64,000 nt of DNA from Candidatus Altimarinota bacterium (GTDB taxonomy: Bacteria > Patescibacteriota > Gracilibacteria > UBA4473). This document shows, one piece after another, positions 43,793 through 51,982 of the stretch (position 1 is the stretch's first letter; every line of letters begins with the position of its first letter). The position numbers were made by a program, and so were the translations under genes. The notes under the pieces were generated by a model. The model saw only the letters and a program-made list of their open reading frames with translations, had not been told where the DNA came from and made no database searches. The stretch covers positions 1 through 64,000 of the forward strand of contig JAIPIF010000001.1 of the NCBI GenBank assembly GCA_021734785.1. Reading direction: 5' to 3'.

Positions 43793-44482
43793 AATCCCCT
43801 CAAACGCTTCTTCGAGGGAACACTGCGGTCGGTCGAAAAGAATTTTTCCGTCTTCTAGGCGGATGACGCGGGGGAGCGTTTCGGAGAGAAAAACAAAATC
43901 ATGCGTCGAAAAAAGAATGGTCAGTCCCTCTTCTTCGTTGAGTTTTTTAAAAAGCCGTGCAATGCCGCGAGAGCTTCGGGGGTCCAAGTTCCCCGTGGCC
44001 TCATCCGCAATCAGAATCTTGGGGCGGTGTACGAGCGCTCGTGCGATGGCAGCCCGCTGTTTTTCGCCGCCTGACAGCTGATGAGGAAACGCATCGCGAC
44101 GATCTTCAAGTCCCGTCAGGCGTAAAAGCTCCGGCACCCGGTGAGCAATCAAATGCTCTTCTCCGCAGACTTCCAGCGCAAAGGCAATATTCCCAAACAC
44201 GGTTTTTTTGGGGAGGAGGCGAAAGTCTTGAAAAACAATGCCGATCTGTCGACGATATTTTTGGATGGAGTCCGGAGAGAGGGTTTCTAGAGCATAATCA
44301 TCAAGCTTCACCGAACCGCGCGTCGCTCGTTTTTCTCCGATCAACAGCTGGAATACAGAAGATTTTCCCGCGCCAGAAACCCCCAAAATTGCAACCATTT
44401 CTCCTGGCACGACGGTAAAATTGAGGTCCTGGAGAATGGGCTGCCCGCCTGCGGAGAGGGAAACGGATTCGAGTTCAAGCAT
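43787..44482 (-). CDS. ftsE: Cell-division ABC transporter ATPase FtsE
   Basis: The product is 231 residues. Walker A GVSGAGKSS, ABC signature LSGGEKQR, Walker B ILIADEATGNLD and the H-loop FSTHDFVF are intact. The phrase IVFQDFRLLPKKTVFGNIAF is highly characteristic of FtsE over other ABC ATPases. FtsE works with the membrane protein FtsX to control peptidoglycan hydrolases at division. No FtsX gene lies beside it in this window, which is unusual. A -10-like CACAAT precedes the gene by 21 bases with only a weak -35. Confidence 0.88.
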   Translation of the reverse strand: MLELESVSLSAGGQPILQDLNFTVVPGEMVAILGVSGAGKSSVFQLLIGEKRATRGSVKLDDYALETLSPDSIQKYRRQIGIVFQDFRLLPKKTVFGNIAFALEVCGEEHLIAHRVPELLRLTGLEDRRDAFPHQLSGGEKQRAAIARALVHRPKILIADEATGNLDPRSSRGIARLFKKLNEEEGLTILFSTHDFVFLSETLPRVIRLEDGKILFDRPQCSLEEAFEGIL

Positions 44483-44556
44483 GGTTTGCCTTTTTTTTTT
44501 GATTGTGCCACAATTTTGCTGACGCAGGAAGTTTTCCTTTTCTTTTCTGACTTTTT

Positions 44557-45696
44557 ATGATGCGAAAATTTATTCTTTTTCTTTGTGCCCTGTTTTTGGT
44601 TGGCGGAGGGCTGGCACAAGCACAACGGATCCCCACGCTTGAATTTTTTTACGGCGAAGAGTGCCCCCACTGCCACGAAGAGATGGAGTGGTTTCCGGAG
44701 ATCCAGGAGATGTATCCAGATCTGCGAATTGAAAAATATGAAGTCTGGCATGATGCCCAAAACAAGGCCCTCTGGCGCGAACGATTGGCCGAGCTGGGTC
44801 ACAAACCAATGGGCGTCCCCACCAACATTATTGGCGAGACGGTCATTGTCGGATTTGTCCCAGCAAAAATTCGAGACGCACTCGCCCGGCAGTACGGAGA
44901 GCCGGCACAAGAATGTGCTCCCGAAAACATTGGGAAAGAGCCGTGTGCCAATTCCTGGGAAAAATATCTGTCCTTTCCCTGGCCGCTGATGGCACTGACG
45001 CTGGGGCTGATTGACGGATTCAATCCCTGTGCGATGTGGTCTCTGTTTGTATTGCTTGGGTTTTTATTGGCACTCGAGAGCAAAAAAAAGCGCTGGATGA
45101 TTGGCGGGGTGTTTATCGGGGTTTCGGGCCTGATTTATTTTGGGGCCCTGCTGACCTATTTGTTAGGATTCTCTGAAATTTCTGCGCTTGCCGCCGGAGG
45201 CGTCATGACCTGGATTTTCCGTGCGGTGGGAGCATTGGCCCTGGGGACGGGGGGAGTCGTCCTCTGGAGTGTGCGACGCGCACAGGTGGAGTGTCAGGTA
45301 CGAAGCGGCGAGAGCCGAAAAAAGTTTTCGGAAAAATTACAGCAAATTTTGGAACGAAAAAATCTGTGGCTCGTCCTGCTGGGCGTCTCCGGCCTAGCCA
45401 TCAGTGTCAATGCCGTAGAGCTGCTCTGCTCCTTTGCTATCCCGACCACCTTTACGGCCAGTCTCGTCTCGGCCAATCTGGGCTGGACCGAAAAAATAGC
45501 CGCGCTGGTTTTGTACGATATCATGTACATTTTGGATGACCTCGTGGTATTTTTAATTGCGATGTGGACGTTTTCGCTCAAAGTCTTTTCCCCTCGTCTT
45601 GTGCAAATTTCTCACTTGATTGGGGGCATCTTGCTTTTCTTGATCGGGCTCGCCCTCCTGTTTGACCCCGGCATGATGACCCGGATCCTGGGATAA
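44557..45696 (+). CDS. Thioredoxin-like and CcdA/DsbD-like membrane fusion protein
   Basis: The product is 379 residues. A signal or anchor helix (FILFLCALFLVGGGLAQ) is followed by an extracytoplasmic thioredoxin-like domain with redox motif CPHC (in FFYGEECPHCHEEMEW) and the cis-proline GVPTNIIG. From about residue 140 a six-helix membrane domain of the DsbD/CcdA type begins, with the conserved cysteines in DGFNPCAMWS and AVELLCSFAIPTTF. It probably moves electrons across the membrane to keep exported thiols in balance. This fits the many Cys pairs in the pseudopilins. Confidence 0.85.
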   Translation: MMRKFILFLCALFLVGGGLAQAQRIPTLEFFYGEECPHCHEEMEWFPEIQEMYPDLRIEKYEVWHDAQNKALWRERLAELGHKPMGVPTNIIGETVIVGFVPAKIRDALARQYGEPAQECAPENIGKEPCANSWEKYLSFPWPLMALTLGLIDGFNPCAMWSLFVLLGFLLALESKKKRWMIGGVFIGVSGLIYFGALLTYLLGFSEISALAAGGVMTWIFRAVGALALGTGGVVLWSVRRAQVECQVRSGESRKKFSEKLQQILERKNLWLVLLGVSGLAISVNAVELLCSFAIPTTFTASLVSANLGWTEKIAALVLYDIMYILDDLVVFLIAMWTFSLKVFSPRLVQISHLIGGILLFLIGLALLFDPGMMTRILG

Positions 45697-45715
45697 TCCC
45701 GGGAGAAAATTTTTC
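45687..45715 (+). terminator. Possible terminator after the thioredoxin-CcdA gene
   Basis: CCTGGGA (45687-45693) can pair with TCCCGGG (45697-45703) around the TAA stop codon, with one G-U pair. It is followed by AGAAAATTTTTC. The T run is short and displaced, so the call is weak. Confidence 0.35.
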
Positions 45716-45726
45716 TGGAAAAAGAG

Positions 45727-45755
45727 TTGCAAGGGCTTTGCACTTTTGCTACGTT
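45727..45755 (+). promoter_or_regulatory. Leaderless-type promoter of the Fur-family gene
   Basis: Plus strand: -35 TTGCAA (45727-45732), 17 bp spacer, -10 TACGTT (45750-45755), nine bases to the ATG at 45765. Confidence 0.55.
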
Positions 45756-45764
45756 CCGCCCGAC

Positions 45765-46187
45765 ATGGAAAATTTCTCCACACGCGCGCAAGTCGCTTTT
45801 GCTGATCGGGGCTGGCGATTTACCGCCGGAACCCGCAACCTCGCCCGTGTCCTGGAAGAAACCGATGTCCCACTCCCCGTCAGAGACATATCTGCCGCCC
45901 TCGAAGACGCCGGACGAGGAATCGACACTGCGACCGTGTATCGCCTTTTGGAGCGCTTTTTGGAAACCCGGCTGATCCATCGGGTTGCGGGCGGATTCTT
46001 TCCGTGTGCCAATCCAGAAAATGGCAGCGATTCCCATCATTTTCTTGTCTGTGAAAAGTGTGCCCGGGCTGAAGAAATTTTCCTGGACTACAAGGATTCA
46101 ATCTCCAAGCAGCTCGAAAAAGAAAAGGGATTTCTCCTCCGAGAGGTTGATTTGACCTTTTTTGGTGCCTGCAAGCACTGCCGATAA
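45765..46187 (+). CDS. Fur family transcriptional regulator
   Basis: The product is 140 residues. A winged-helix domain comes first (TRNLARVLEETDVPLPVRDI, then IDTATVYRLLERFLETRLIH, the family recognition helix). The dimerisation domain follows with the HHFLVCEKC motif, and the structural zinc site is CEKC plus CKHC at the very end. The histidines of SDSHHFLVC would be part of a regulatory metal site. Whether it senses Fe, Zn or Mn cannot be said. The start at 45765 follows the promoter; the ORF upstream to 45738 lies within it. Confidence 0.88.
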   Translation: MENFSTRAQVAFADRGWRFTAGTRNLARVLEETDVPLPVRDISAALEDAGRGIDTATVYRLLERFLETRLIHRVAGGFFPCANPENGSDSHHFLVCEKCARAEEIFLDYKDSISKQLEKEKGFLLREVDLTFFGACKHCR

Positions 46188-46369
46188 AAACGGAAAACCA
46201 CAGAACGAAGACAAGATTGACTTTGTTTGTTTTTTTCGTAGACTTCCGATCGAAGACTTTTCTCTTCGCATGCTGAAACAGATATTCTCCTGGTGGATAG
46301 ATTTAGCAAGAAACTTGCTTCTGGGGCGCCTCGCCTCGGGGGAGAATGTGTATACGGCCGCGGCGGAGA

Positions 46370-46388
46370 AAAGGACTCTTTGTCCTTT
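46370..46388 (+). promoter_or_regulatory. Hairpin in the 5' region of the RNase Y gene
   Basis: AAAGGAC (46370-46376) pairs with GTCCTTT (46382-46388) around a five-base loop, 14 bases before the rny ATG. It hides the only purine-rich AAAGGA stretch near the start. A control role is inferred. No clear promoter was found in the 215-bp gap 46188-46402. Confidence 0.4.
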
Positions 46389-46402
46389 AACCATTCTGAA
46401 CC

Positions 46403-47944
46403 ATGGAAATCTTGACCCTGATTGTGGGGGGCGTCGCCCTCCTGGTAGGTGCGGGCGTAACGACGATCATTACTCGGCCTCGTTCTCGCCTGATCGAGGA
46501 AACTGCTCGTCGTGAAGCCGAACGCCTGCGCAAAGATGCCGAACGCGACGGGGAACGTATTTTGACGGATGCTCGCAAGCACGGGGAACAGCTGCGGGAA
46601 AATATTCGTCGTGAGGAGCAGCAGATGCGTGATCGCATGCAAAAACTCCAAACCCAGGCCGATGAACGAGCCGCAAAGCGCGAAGAAGTGCTGGAACAAA
46701 AAATTGAAAAAAGTGAAGCCGCCCGAGAACAGTATTTGCAAAGCAAAAAAGAAGCCGATGCCGAAAAAGAAGAGCTCGCCAAGGCGCTCGATGTCCAAAA
46801 CACCGAACTCGAACGACTGGGCAAACTTACCAAAAAAGAGGCAGAGGAAGAGCTTCTGGAGCGCATGGAAAAGGAAACCGCCCCCAAGCTGGCCAAGACA
46901 TTGGAGCGAAAAGTAGACCTCATGCGAAAAAATGCAGACGAACAGGCCTCTGAAATTATTGTCGAATCGATTCAGCGGTATGCCTCTAGCGTGGCGAGCG
47001 AATCGACCATTACCACGGTCAAAATTGAATCCGACACGCTGAAGGGGAAGATCATTGGTCGCGAGGGCCGCAACATCAACGCTTTTGAAATGCTCACTGG
47101 CGTAGACGTCATCATCGATGACACCCCCGGGACAATTACGATTTCATCCTTTGACATGTTTCGCCGGTACGTGGCCAAGGTCGCGCTGGAGGAACTCTTG
47201 AAAGACGGACGCATCCATCCCTCAAAAATTGAAGAACACGTCAAAAAAGCACAGGATCGTGCGGAAAAGCTCATCCTGGAGTTGGGGCAAAAGGCCGCAC
47301 AGGAATTGGGCGTCTCTGGCTTCCCAGAGGCGATTTTGAAACTCGTGGGGCGGTTACGGTTCCGCACCTCATACGGCCAAAACGTGCTGAACCATTCTAT
47401 TGAAGTCGCCTACTTGGCCGAAGCCATCGCCCGCGAGCTCCCCGGCGCAGATCCTGAAGTCTGCAAAAAAGCGGGGCTTATCCACGATATCGGGAAAGCT
47501 GTCAGCCACGAGGTAGAGGGAGGCCATGCGGTGATTGGTAAAGAAATTCTCGAGAAATTTGGCGTGGACAAAAAGGTGATTGCCGCGATGCAGTCACACC
47601 ACGAGGACTTCCCGTATGAGTCGATTGAAGCGAGAATTCTGCAAGCCGCTGACGCCATCAGTGCCTCGCGCCCTGGAGCACGAAAAGAAACCCTGGAAAA
47701 ATACATCCGCCGCCTCAAGGAACTCGAAGCCATTGCTGGCTCATTCCCGGGCGTAGAAAAAGTATTTGCGATTCAGGCGGGACGCGAGGTTCGTGTGTTT
47801 GTGAATGCTGCCGAGATGGACGATCTGGCCGCGGAGAAGCTGTCGTTTGAATGTGCCAGAAAAATTGAAGAGTCCTGCGAGTACCCTGGGGAAGTTCGAG
47901 TGGCGGTTTTCCGCGAAAGCCGCTTTGAAAACGTCGCAAAATAG
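46403..47944 (+). CDS. rny: Ribonuclease Y
   Basis: The product is 513 residues, the usual length. The order is an N-terminal membrane anchor (LIVGGVALLVGAGVTTII), a long coiled coil to about residue 190, a KH domain (GKIIGREGRNINAFEMLTGV), and an HD domain with GLIHDIGKAVSHE and ADAISASRPGARKETLEKYI. It starts mRNA decay at the membrane in many Gram-positive bacteria. A 12-pair hairpin terminator follows in the gap to the convergent trmB. Confidence 0.97.
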   Translation: MEILTLIVGGVALLVGAGVTTIITRPRSRLIEETARREAERLRKDAERDGERILTDARKHGEQLRENIRREEQQMRDRMQKLQTQADERAAKREEVLEQKIEKSEAAREQYLQSKKEADAEKEELAKALDVQNTELERLGKLTKKEAEEELLERMEKETAPKLAKTLERKVDLMRKNADEQASEIIVESIQRYASSVASESTITTVKIESDTLKGKIIGREGRNINAFEMLTGVDVIIDDTPGTITISSFDMFRRYVAKVALEELLKDGRIHPSKIEEHVKKAQDRAEKLILELGQKAAQELGVSGFPEAILKLVGRLRFRTSYGQNVLNHSIEVAYLAEAIARELPGADPEVCKKAGLIHDIGKAVSHEVEGGHAVIGKEILEKFGVDKKVIAAMQSHHEDFPYESIEARILQAADAISASRPGARKETLEKYIRRLKELEAIAGSFPGVEKVFAIQAGREVRVFVNAAEMDDLAAEKLSFECARKIEESCEYPGEVRVAVFRESRFENVAK

Positions 47945-47975
47945 TTTTTGCGAAGGAGTTGAATTTTAAAAAAAC

Positions 47976-48599
47976 TCAAGACCGGTCTCGGGGGAGACCG
48001 GTCTTTGCTCTGAATTTCATCCGCCAGATGGGAGCTTTTTCAAGAAGTTTTTGTCGCTCCCAGTGCGTGGGAATGCCATGGACGGAGGTGTGAAATTTTT
48101 CGATCTGGTCAAACGGCGACTCCTGCACGACCTCGAGCGTTTCATGAAAAAGGGATTCCTGGTCTGTTTGAAAAACGAATTCTGTCGACTCCGGAAGCCA
48201 TTCGGAAAGCTTTTGCAAAAATGTCGCATTTACAAATCGCCGTTTTTTGTGCTTCTCTTTGAACCAGGGATCGGGGAAGTTAATAAAAATCTGTTTAATC
48301 GTTGCCCCTTGCTTCAAACACGGCTCGAGAATTGCGCGAAAATTGCGCCCGGCGTCCCCGTCAAATACGGCAACATTGGAATCATCGGCAAACTTCTGCC
48401 GCAGCGCTTCCGCCAGCGGCCGCCGGATCTCGAAGAGGAGAAAATTGTGGTCGGGAAATTTGGCCAAAAGCTCCGCCGCAAACTCCCCCTTGCACGCCCC
48501 CACGTCGACGAACATCGGACGATCATTCCCAAATCCCTCGAAGGAATGTTCGGTCAGGATCGACAGGGGATTGACGTGATTACGGACACGTTTGGCCAT
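47976..48599 (-). CDS. trmB: tRNA (guanine-N7)-methyltransferase TrmB
   Basis: The product is 207 residues. The SAM-binding motif is VDVGACKGEFAAELLAKFPD (usual DIGxGxGxF). The later FINFPDPWFKEKHKKRRFVN is the family's hallmark PDPWxKxxHxKRR. The C-terminal SVHGIPTHWERQKLL matches the usual TxYE region only loosely. It makes m7G46 in tRNA. The last codons form one arm of the terminator hairpin. Confidence 0.95.
   Translation of the reverse strand: MAKRVRNHVNPLSILTEHSFEGFGNDRPMFVDVGACKGEFAAELLAKFPDHNFLLFEIRRPLAEALRQKFADDSNVAVFDGDAGRNFRAILEPCLKQGATIKQIFINFPDPWFKEKHKKRRFVNATFLQKLSEWLPESTEFVFQTDQESLFHETLEVVQESPFDQIEKFHTSVHGIPTHWERQKLLEKAPIWRMKFRAKTGLPRDRS
47978..48005. terminator. Strong hairpin terminator between rny and trmB
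   Basis: A perfect 12-pair stem AAGACCGGTCTC (47978-47989) and GAGACCGGTCTT (47994-48005) with a GGGG loop. On the minus strand it is followed by GAG and seven T; on the plus strand by a short T run. It overlaps the trmB stop codon. Confidence 0.85.
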
Positions 48600-48607
48600 C
48601 GGGGCAG

Positions 48608-48635
48608 AGTGTACTCAACTCTTTTTTGGGCGCAA
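48608..48635 (-). promoter_or_regulatory. Leaderless-type promoter of trmB
   Basis: Minus strand: -35 TTGCGC (48630-48635), 16 bp spacer, -10 TACACT (48608-48613), eight bases to the ATG at 48599. Confidence 0.55.
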
Positions 48636-48662
48636 CCCGTTGGGGATTTGGGGATTTTTTAA

Positions 48663-49172
48663 TTAGGAGTGATCCGCATCATAAATTTCTTTCCAGGCAT
48701 CTTCTGTGATTCCATATTTTCCCAAAACCAACCAAAATTCATCAATTGCTTTTTTCCCCAAATTTCGAGTTCTCCGATAATTATACGGTGACAGCGTGGA
48801 AAATAAATTTTTTAACGTCGCCCCATCTTGATCTCGATAAGAAATTGTGCCATAAAAGGTTCCGATTAAGTGCTTTTTTAGTCGGCTTTGAATCCCCTTT
48901 TTTTTAGGATCTCCTTTTGGCTCAAAAAAACGATCGATTAGTTCATTGAGTGTTACTCCCGTTAAAACTGTTTCCTTCATTCCCGTATTTTTCTTTTCAT
49001 TCTGCAGTGCTTGAGTCTTTTTGGTCGTTTTCTTTGTTTTTTTAATTATTTCTTCTGTAATACTTTCCCAATATTGCTCCTTTAGTTCTGACAGTTCGGA
49101 TTGCGCCTGAGAAAGAACTCCCTCCAATCTTTCGATTTTTAAAATGATGGAGTTTTTTTCTGAATTATTCAT
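48663..49172 (-). CDS. Unknown protein sharing a C-terminal module with the 49315 protein
   Basis: The product is 169 residues. The N-terminal half is a Lys/Glu-rich coiled coil (ILKIERLEGVLSQAQSELSE). The C-terminal module runs LFSTLSPYNYRRTRNLGKKA then FWLVLGKYGITEDAWKEIYD and resembles two segments of the 49315-50391 protein (LPGDFTENKRQMGEK with AMLSPAGITERTWQQIYEQA, and EEVSGLGPTAERFLFRAFRK with HGISLKDWDEIYQTA). The GKK/GPT turn recalls helix-hairpin-helix DNA- or RNA-binding folds. The gene is A/T-rich and has the same upstream element as its neighbour. Function unknown. Confidence 0.7.
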   Translation of the reverse strand: MNNSEKNSIILKIERLEGVLSQAQSELSELKEQYWESITEEIIKKTKKTTKKTQALQNEKKNTGMKETVLTGVTLNELIDRFFEPKGDPKKKGIQSRLKKHLIGTFYGTISYRDQDGATLKNLFSTLSPYNYRRTRNLGKKAIDEFWLVLGKYGITEDAWKEIYDADHS

Positions 49173-49193
49173 GTTTTCAAATAAAACAATGTT

Positions 49194-49222
49194 TTTATAA
49201 GTTGTTTTTTCTGATTTGTCAA
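49194..49222 (-). promoter_or_regulatory. Strong promoter of the 48663-49172 gene
   Basis: Minus strand: -35 TTGACA (49217-49222), 17 bp spacer, -10 TATAAA (49194-49199). The ATG at 49172 follows after 21 bases. Confidence 0.65.
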
Positions 49223-49229
49223 TTTTTTT

Positions 49230-49247
49230 GACTCCGCCCCAAAAGCT
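49230..49247 (-). promoter_or_regulatory. Shared upstream element, copy 1
   Basis: Plus-strand sequence GACTCCGCCCCAAAAGCT. It lies seven bases upstream of the -35 of the 48663 gene. The same 18 bases (22 with flanking T) occur at 50450-50467 at the same distance from the -35 of the related gene. TTTTG and CAAAA at its ends form an inverted pair. It may be an activator or regulator site. Confidence 0.5.
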
Positions 49248-49314
49248 TTCTCTGCAAAAAATATCAGGGAGACCCGTACGAAAAAAGGGGATCCTGCCTT
49301 AAAGCGGAAACAAC

Positions 49315-50391
49315 TTATTTCCCCTGCGCTGTTTGATATATTTCGTCCCAATCTTTTAGGGAAATCCCATGTTTTCGAAAGGCGCGAAAAAGGAATCGTT
49401 CCGCGGTGGGGCCAAGCCCGGATACCTCCTCATGAGGGTCAAACTTTTCAAAAAATTCTCGAACCGTTGTAAAGTTATATCGCTGCGGCAACTTCCAGAG
49501 TTTGTTTTTTTGTTGATCTATGGGGAGGCCCGCTTGCTGTAAAAAAGAAAAAAAGTTCTTCGCAAAAACCGACTCTTTCTTTTCTTGGGAGGGAAACGGC
49601 TCTGTGACAAAATGACCAAACGCGAGCCCCTCGACTCGAGAAATCTTTTCTCTGAGTTGCTGTACGCACTGAGAAATTTTCTTGCTTGCCTCAAGGGTTT
49701 CCGCCGATCCCGCCTGCGCGTTGGCCTGTGCCTGTTCATAGATTTGCTGCCAAGTGCGCTCGGTGATACCGGCCGGGGAGAGCATCGCCCAAAAAAGAGC
49801 CTTCATTTTTTCCCCCATCTGTCTTTTATTCTCCGTGAAGTCCCCCGGCAGACTGCTTTCGAAAAGTTCTCGAAACGTAGAAGCTCCCGACTGCCTCAGC
49901 CCATTCTTGAGGCGGGTAATGCTTGATTCTGATTCCTTGGGAAGATATTTTTCCACCGCCTCCCCCATGTCCAAGTCCAGTATTTTTTCTGGAAGCCCTT
50001 CGGGTGAATTTTCTGTGTTTTTTGGAGAAATCTCTGCAGACGAAAACGGCAAAAGCGGCAACCCGTGTGATTTCATTATTTCCTGAATATCGTTCATCTT
50101 TTTGGGTCCCAATCCCTGCTGCGCCCCAAAAAAGGCTTTCCCCTTTTGGGCGACATCCCCCAGCGTCCAGAGTCCCTGACTTCGAAAAAAATCCAGCGCT
50201 TTTTTGGAAAATCCCGCTTGCTCGATGGGCATGTTTCTTGCTCGCTCCTGCTGAAGAGTTTCCTCCACCTGCTGTGGATATTTTTCTTGCAGTTTTTTTA
50301 GTTGCAAAAGACCTTCTTGTAGAGAGAAAAGAACCTGATTCAGGTTCCCTGCCTCGGTCGCCATTTTTCTAATTATTCTTTCTTTTCCCAT
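49315..50391 (-). CDS. Unknown protein with alpha-CTD/helix-hairpin-helix-like and repeated modules
   Basis: The product is 358 residues. After a helical N-terminus comes a segment FSKKALDFFRSQGLWTLGDV followed by FFGAQQGLGPKKMNDIQEIM, which reads like the C-terminal domain of RNA polymerase alpha or a related helix-hairpin-helix fold. Two later modules, near residues 180-230 and 300-358, each end in GIxxxxWxxIY and match the C-terminus of the 48663 protein. A DNA- or RNA-binding role is plausible but unproven. The start at 50391 is set by the promoter; the ORF upstream to 50709 is spurious and overlaps glyA. Confidence 0.7.
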   Translation of the reverse strand: MGKERIIRKMATEAGNLNQVLFSLQEGLLQLKKLQEKYPQQVEETLQQERARNMPIEQAGFSKKALDFFRSQGLWTLGDVAQKGKAFFGAQQGLGPKKMNDIQEIMKSHGLPLLPFSSAEISPKNTENSPEGLPEKILDLDMGEAVEKYLPKESESSITRLKNGLRQSGASTFRELFESSLPGDFTENKRQMGEKMKALFWAMLSPAGITERTWQQIYEQAQANAQAGSAETLEASKKISQCVQQLREKISRVEGLAFGHFVTEPFPSQEKKESVFAKNFFSFLQQAGLPIDQQKNKLWKLPQRYNFTTVREFFEKFDPHEEVSGLGPTAERFLFRAFRKHGISLKDWDEIYQTAQGK

Positions 50392-50413
50392 GATTTTTTC
50401 TTTTATCAACATA

Positions 50414-50442
50414 CTTTTACAACCACGGCCTAGACATGTCAA
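50414..50442 (-). promoter_or_regulatory. Promoter of the 49315-50391 gene
   Basis: Minus strand: -35 TTGACA (50437-50442), 17 bp spacer, -10 TAAAAG (50414-50419), then 22 bases to the ATG at 50391. Confidence 0.55.
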
Positions 50443-50449
50443 ATCTTTT

Positions 50450-50467
50450 GACTCCGCCCCAAAAGCT
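50450..50467 (-). promoter_or_regulatory. Shared upstream element, copy 2
   Basis: Identical to 49230-49247 (GACTCCGCCCCAAAAGCT on the plus strand), again seven bases from the -35. The match of sequence and spacing suggests that both genes are regulated together. Confidence 0.5.
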
Positions 50468-50605
50468 CGTAGGATAAAGACGCCATGATTCTCCTGCGAA
50501 AACGACACCACGGACGCCGCCCTTCTGGCAAGGGGCGCATGGAGATCTGAAATCGAACGCTTCCTGTTTTTTGAAAATCGCTTCTCTCTTTTAACTTCTC
50601 TCAAA

Positions 50606-51883
50606 ATGTCTTCTCCCCAACACATCCCGTTCCTCGAAAAACAAGATTCGGAAATCGCTGCCGCCATCCGTGGCGAAGAACATCGCGAGTCCGAAGGCCT
50701 CGAGCTCATCCCGAGTGAAAATTATGTGTCCAAGGCCGTGCTGGAAGCTGATGGATCCGTCTTCACCAACAAATATTCTGAGGGCTACCCCGGACGTCGA
50801 TACTACGGCGGCCAGGATTTCACCGACATCGTCGAGCTCCTCGCCGTAGAACGGGCCTGTAAGCTCTTCAATTGCCAGTACGCGAACGTCCAACCGCTCT
50901 CGGGGGCCCCGGCCAATGTCGCCATGTATTTCGCCCTCTGTGAGCCAGGAGAAACGATCCTGGGCATGGACCTGAGCCACGGCGGGCATCTCACTCACGG
51001 ACATCCGGTGACGCATCTTTCGCATGTGTTCAATTTCGTCCGATACAAAATGAAAGACCCTGACACCGGGGAAATTGATTTCGACGAGCTCCGAGAAACG
51101 GCACTGCGCGAGAAGCCGAAAGTCATTCTGGCGGGATTTTCGGCGTATTCGAGAAATCTGGATTATTCAAAATTTGTCGAGATCGCGCAGGAGGTCGGTG
51201 CCATCACGGTGGCGGACATGGCCCACGTGGCCGGGCTGATTGCGGGCAAGGCCATCCCCAGCCCCTTCGACGCGGGATTTGATGTCATCACCACCACCAC
51301 ACACAAAACGCTCCGCGGTCCCCGGGGGGGAATGATCCTGACTCGTGAGAGCGAGGAGATTGCGAAAAAAATTAATAAATCTGTCTTCCCGGGACTGCAG
51401 GGCGGTCCGCACATGCACCTGATCGCGGCCAAGGCTGTGGCCTTTGGCGAGGCGCTGCAACCGAACTTTCGAAAATACGCGCAGCAGATATTGAAAAACG
51501 CAAAAGCCATGGAGGCAGTTTTCAAAAAAAACGACATTCGTCTGCTCGGTGGCGGCACGGACAATCATCTCCTCCTGGCCGATGTGTACGGCTCGCTGGG
51601 CGTGACGGGCAAGGAGGCTCAGACCGCCCTGGATGAAGTGGGGATCACGCTCAACATGAACACCATCGCCGACGATCCGCGCAAACCACTGGATCCCTCC
51701 GGCATTCGATTTGGCACGCCCGCCATCACCACGCGAGGATTTACGGAAAAAGAGTCCGCCCGTGTGGCGGAACTCATGGTCGAGGTGCTCAGAGATCACA
51801 CAAATGAGGATCTCAAAAAACGCATCCGCGAGGAAATCCGCGAGCTCTGCCTGGCGCATCCCATCCCGGAGTCGTTTGTGTGA
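50606..51883 (+). CDS. glyA: Serine hydroxymethyltransferase
   Basis: The product is 425 residues, full length. Family motifs include EGLELIPSENYVSKAVLEA, SEGYPGRRYYGG, the PLP-lysine region TTTTHKTLRGPRGGMILTR, and GVTGKEAQTALDEVGITLN. It interconverts serine and glycine and supplies methylene-tetrahydrofolate. This matches ThyA, which is encoded later in the window and uses that cofactor. It is divergent from the 49315 gene. No convincing promoter consensus was found in the region just upstream. Confidence 0.97.
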   Translation: MSSPQHIPFLEKQDSEIAAAIRGEEHRESEGLELIPSENYVSKAVLEADGSVFTNKYSEGYPGRRYYGGQDFTDIVELLAVERACKLFNCQYANVQPLSGAPANVAMYFALCEPGETILGMDLSHGGHLTHGHPVTHLSHVFNFVRYKMKDPDTGEIDFDELRETALREKPKVILAGFSAYSRNLDYSKFVEIAQEVGAITVADMAHVAGLIAGKAIPSPFDAGFDVITTTTHKTLRGPRGGMILTRESEEIAKKINKSVFPGLQGGPHMHLIAAKAVAFGEALQPNFRKYAQQILKNAKAMEAVFKKNDIRLLGGGTDNHLLLADVYGSLGVTGKEAQTALDEVGITLNMNTIADDPRKPLDPSGIRFGTPAITTRGFTEKESARVAELMVEVLRDHTNEDLKKRIREEIRELCLAHPIPESFV

Positions 51884-51928
51884 GTGGCCAATCCACAAGC
51901 CCTGCCTAAAAAAGGTTTGTTTTGGGGC

Positions 51929-51957
51929 TTGTGTTTCCCAAAAAGTTCTGGTACAAT
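51929..51957 (+). promoter_or_regulatory. Promoter of the 812-residue protein gene
   Basis: Plus strand: -35 TTGTGT (51929-51934), 17 bp spacer, -10 TACAAT (51952-51957). The ATG at 51983 follows 25 bases later, with GGAA in the leader. Confidence 0.6.
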
Positions 51958-51982
51958 GACCAGATTTCTTTTTTGGAAACTT

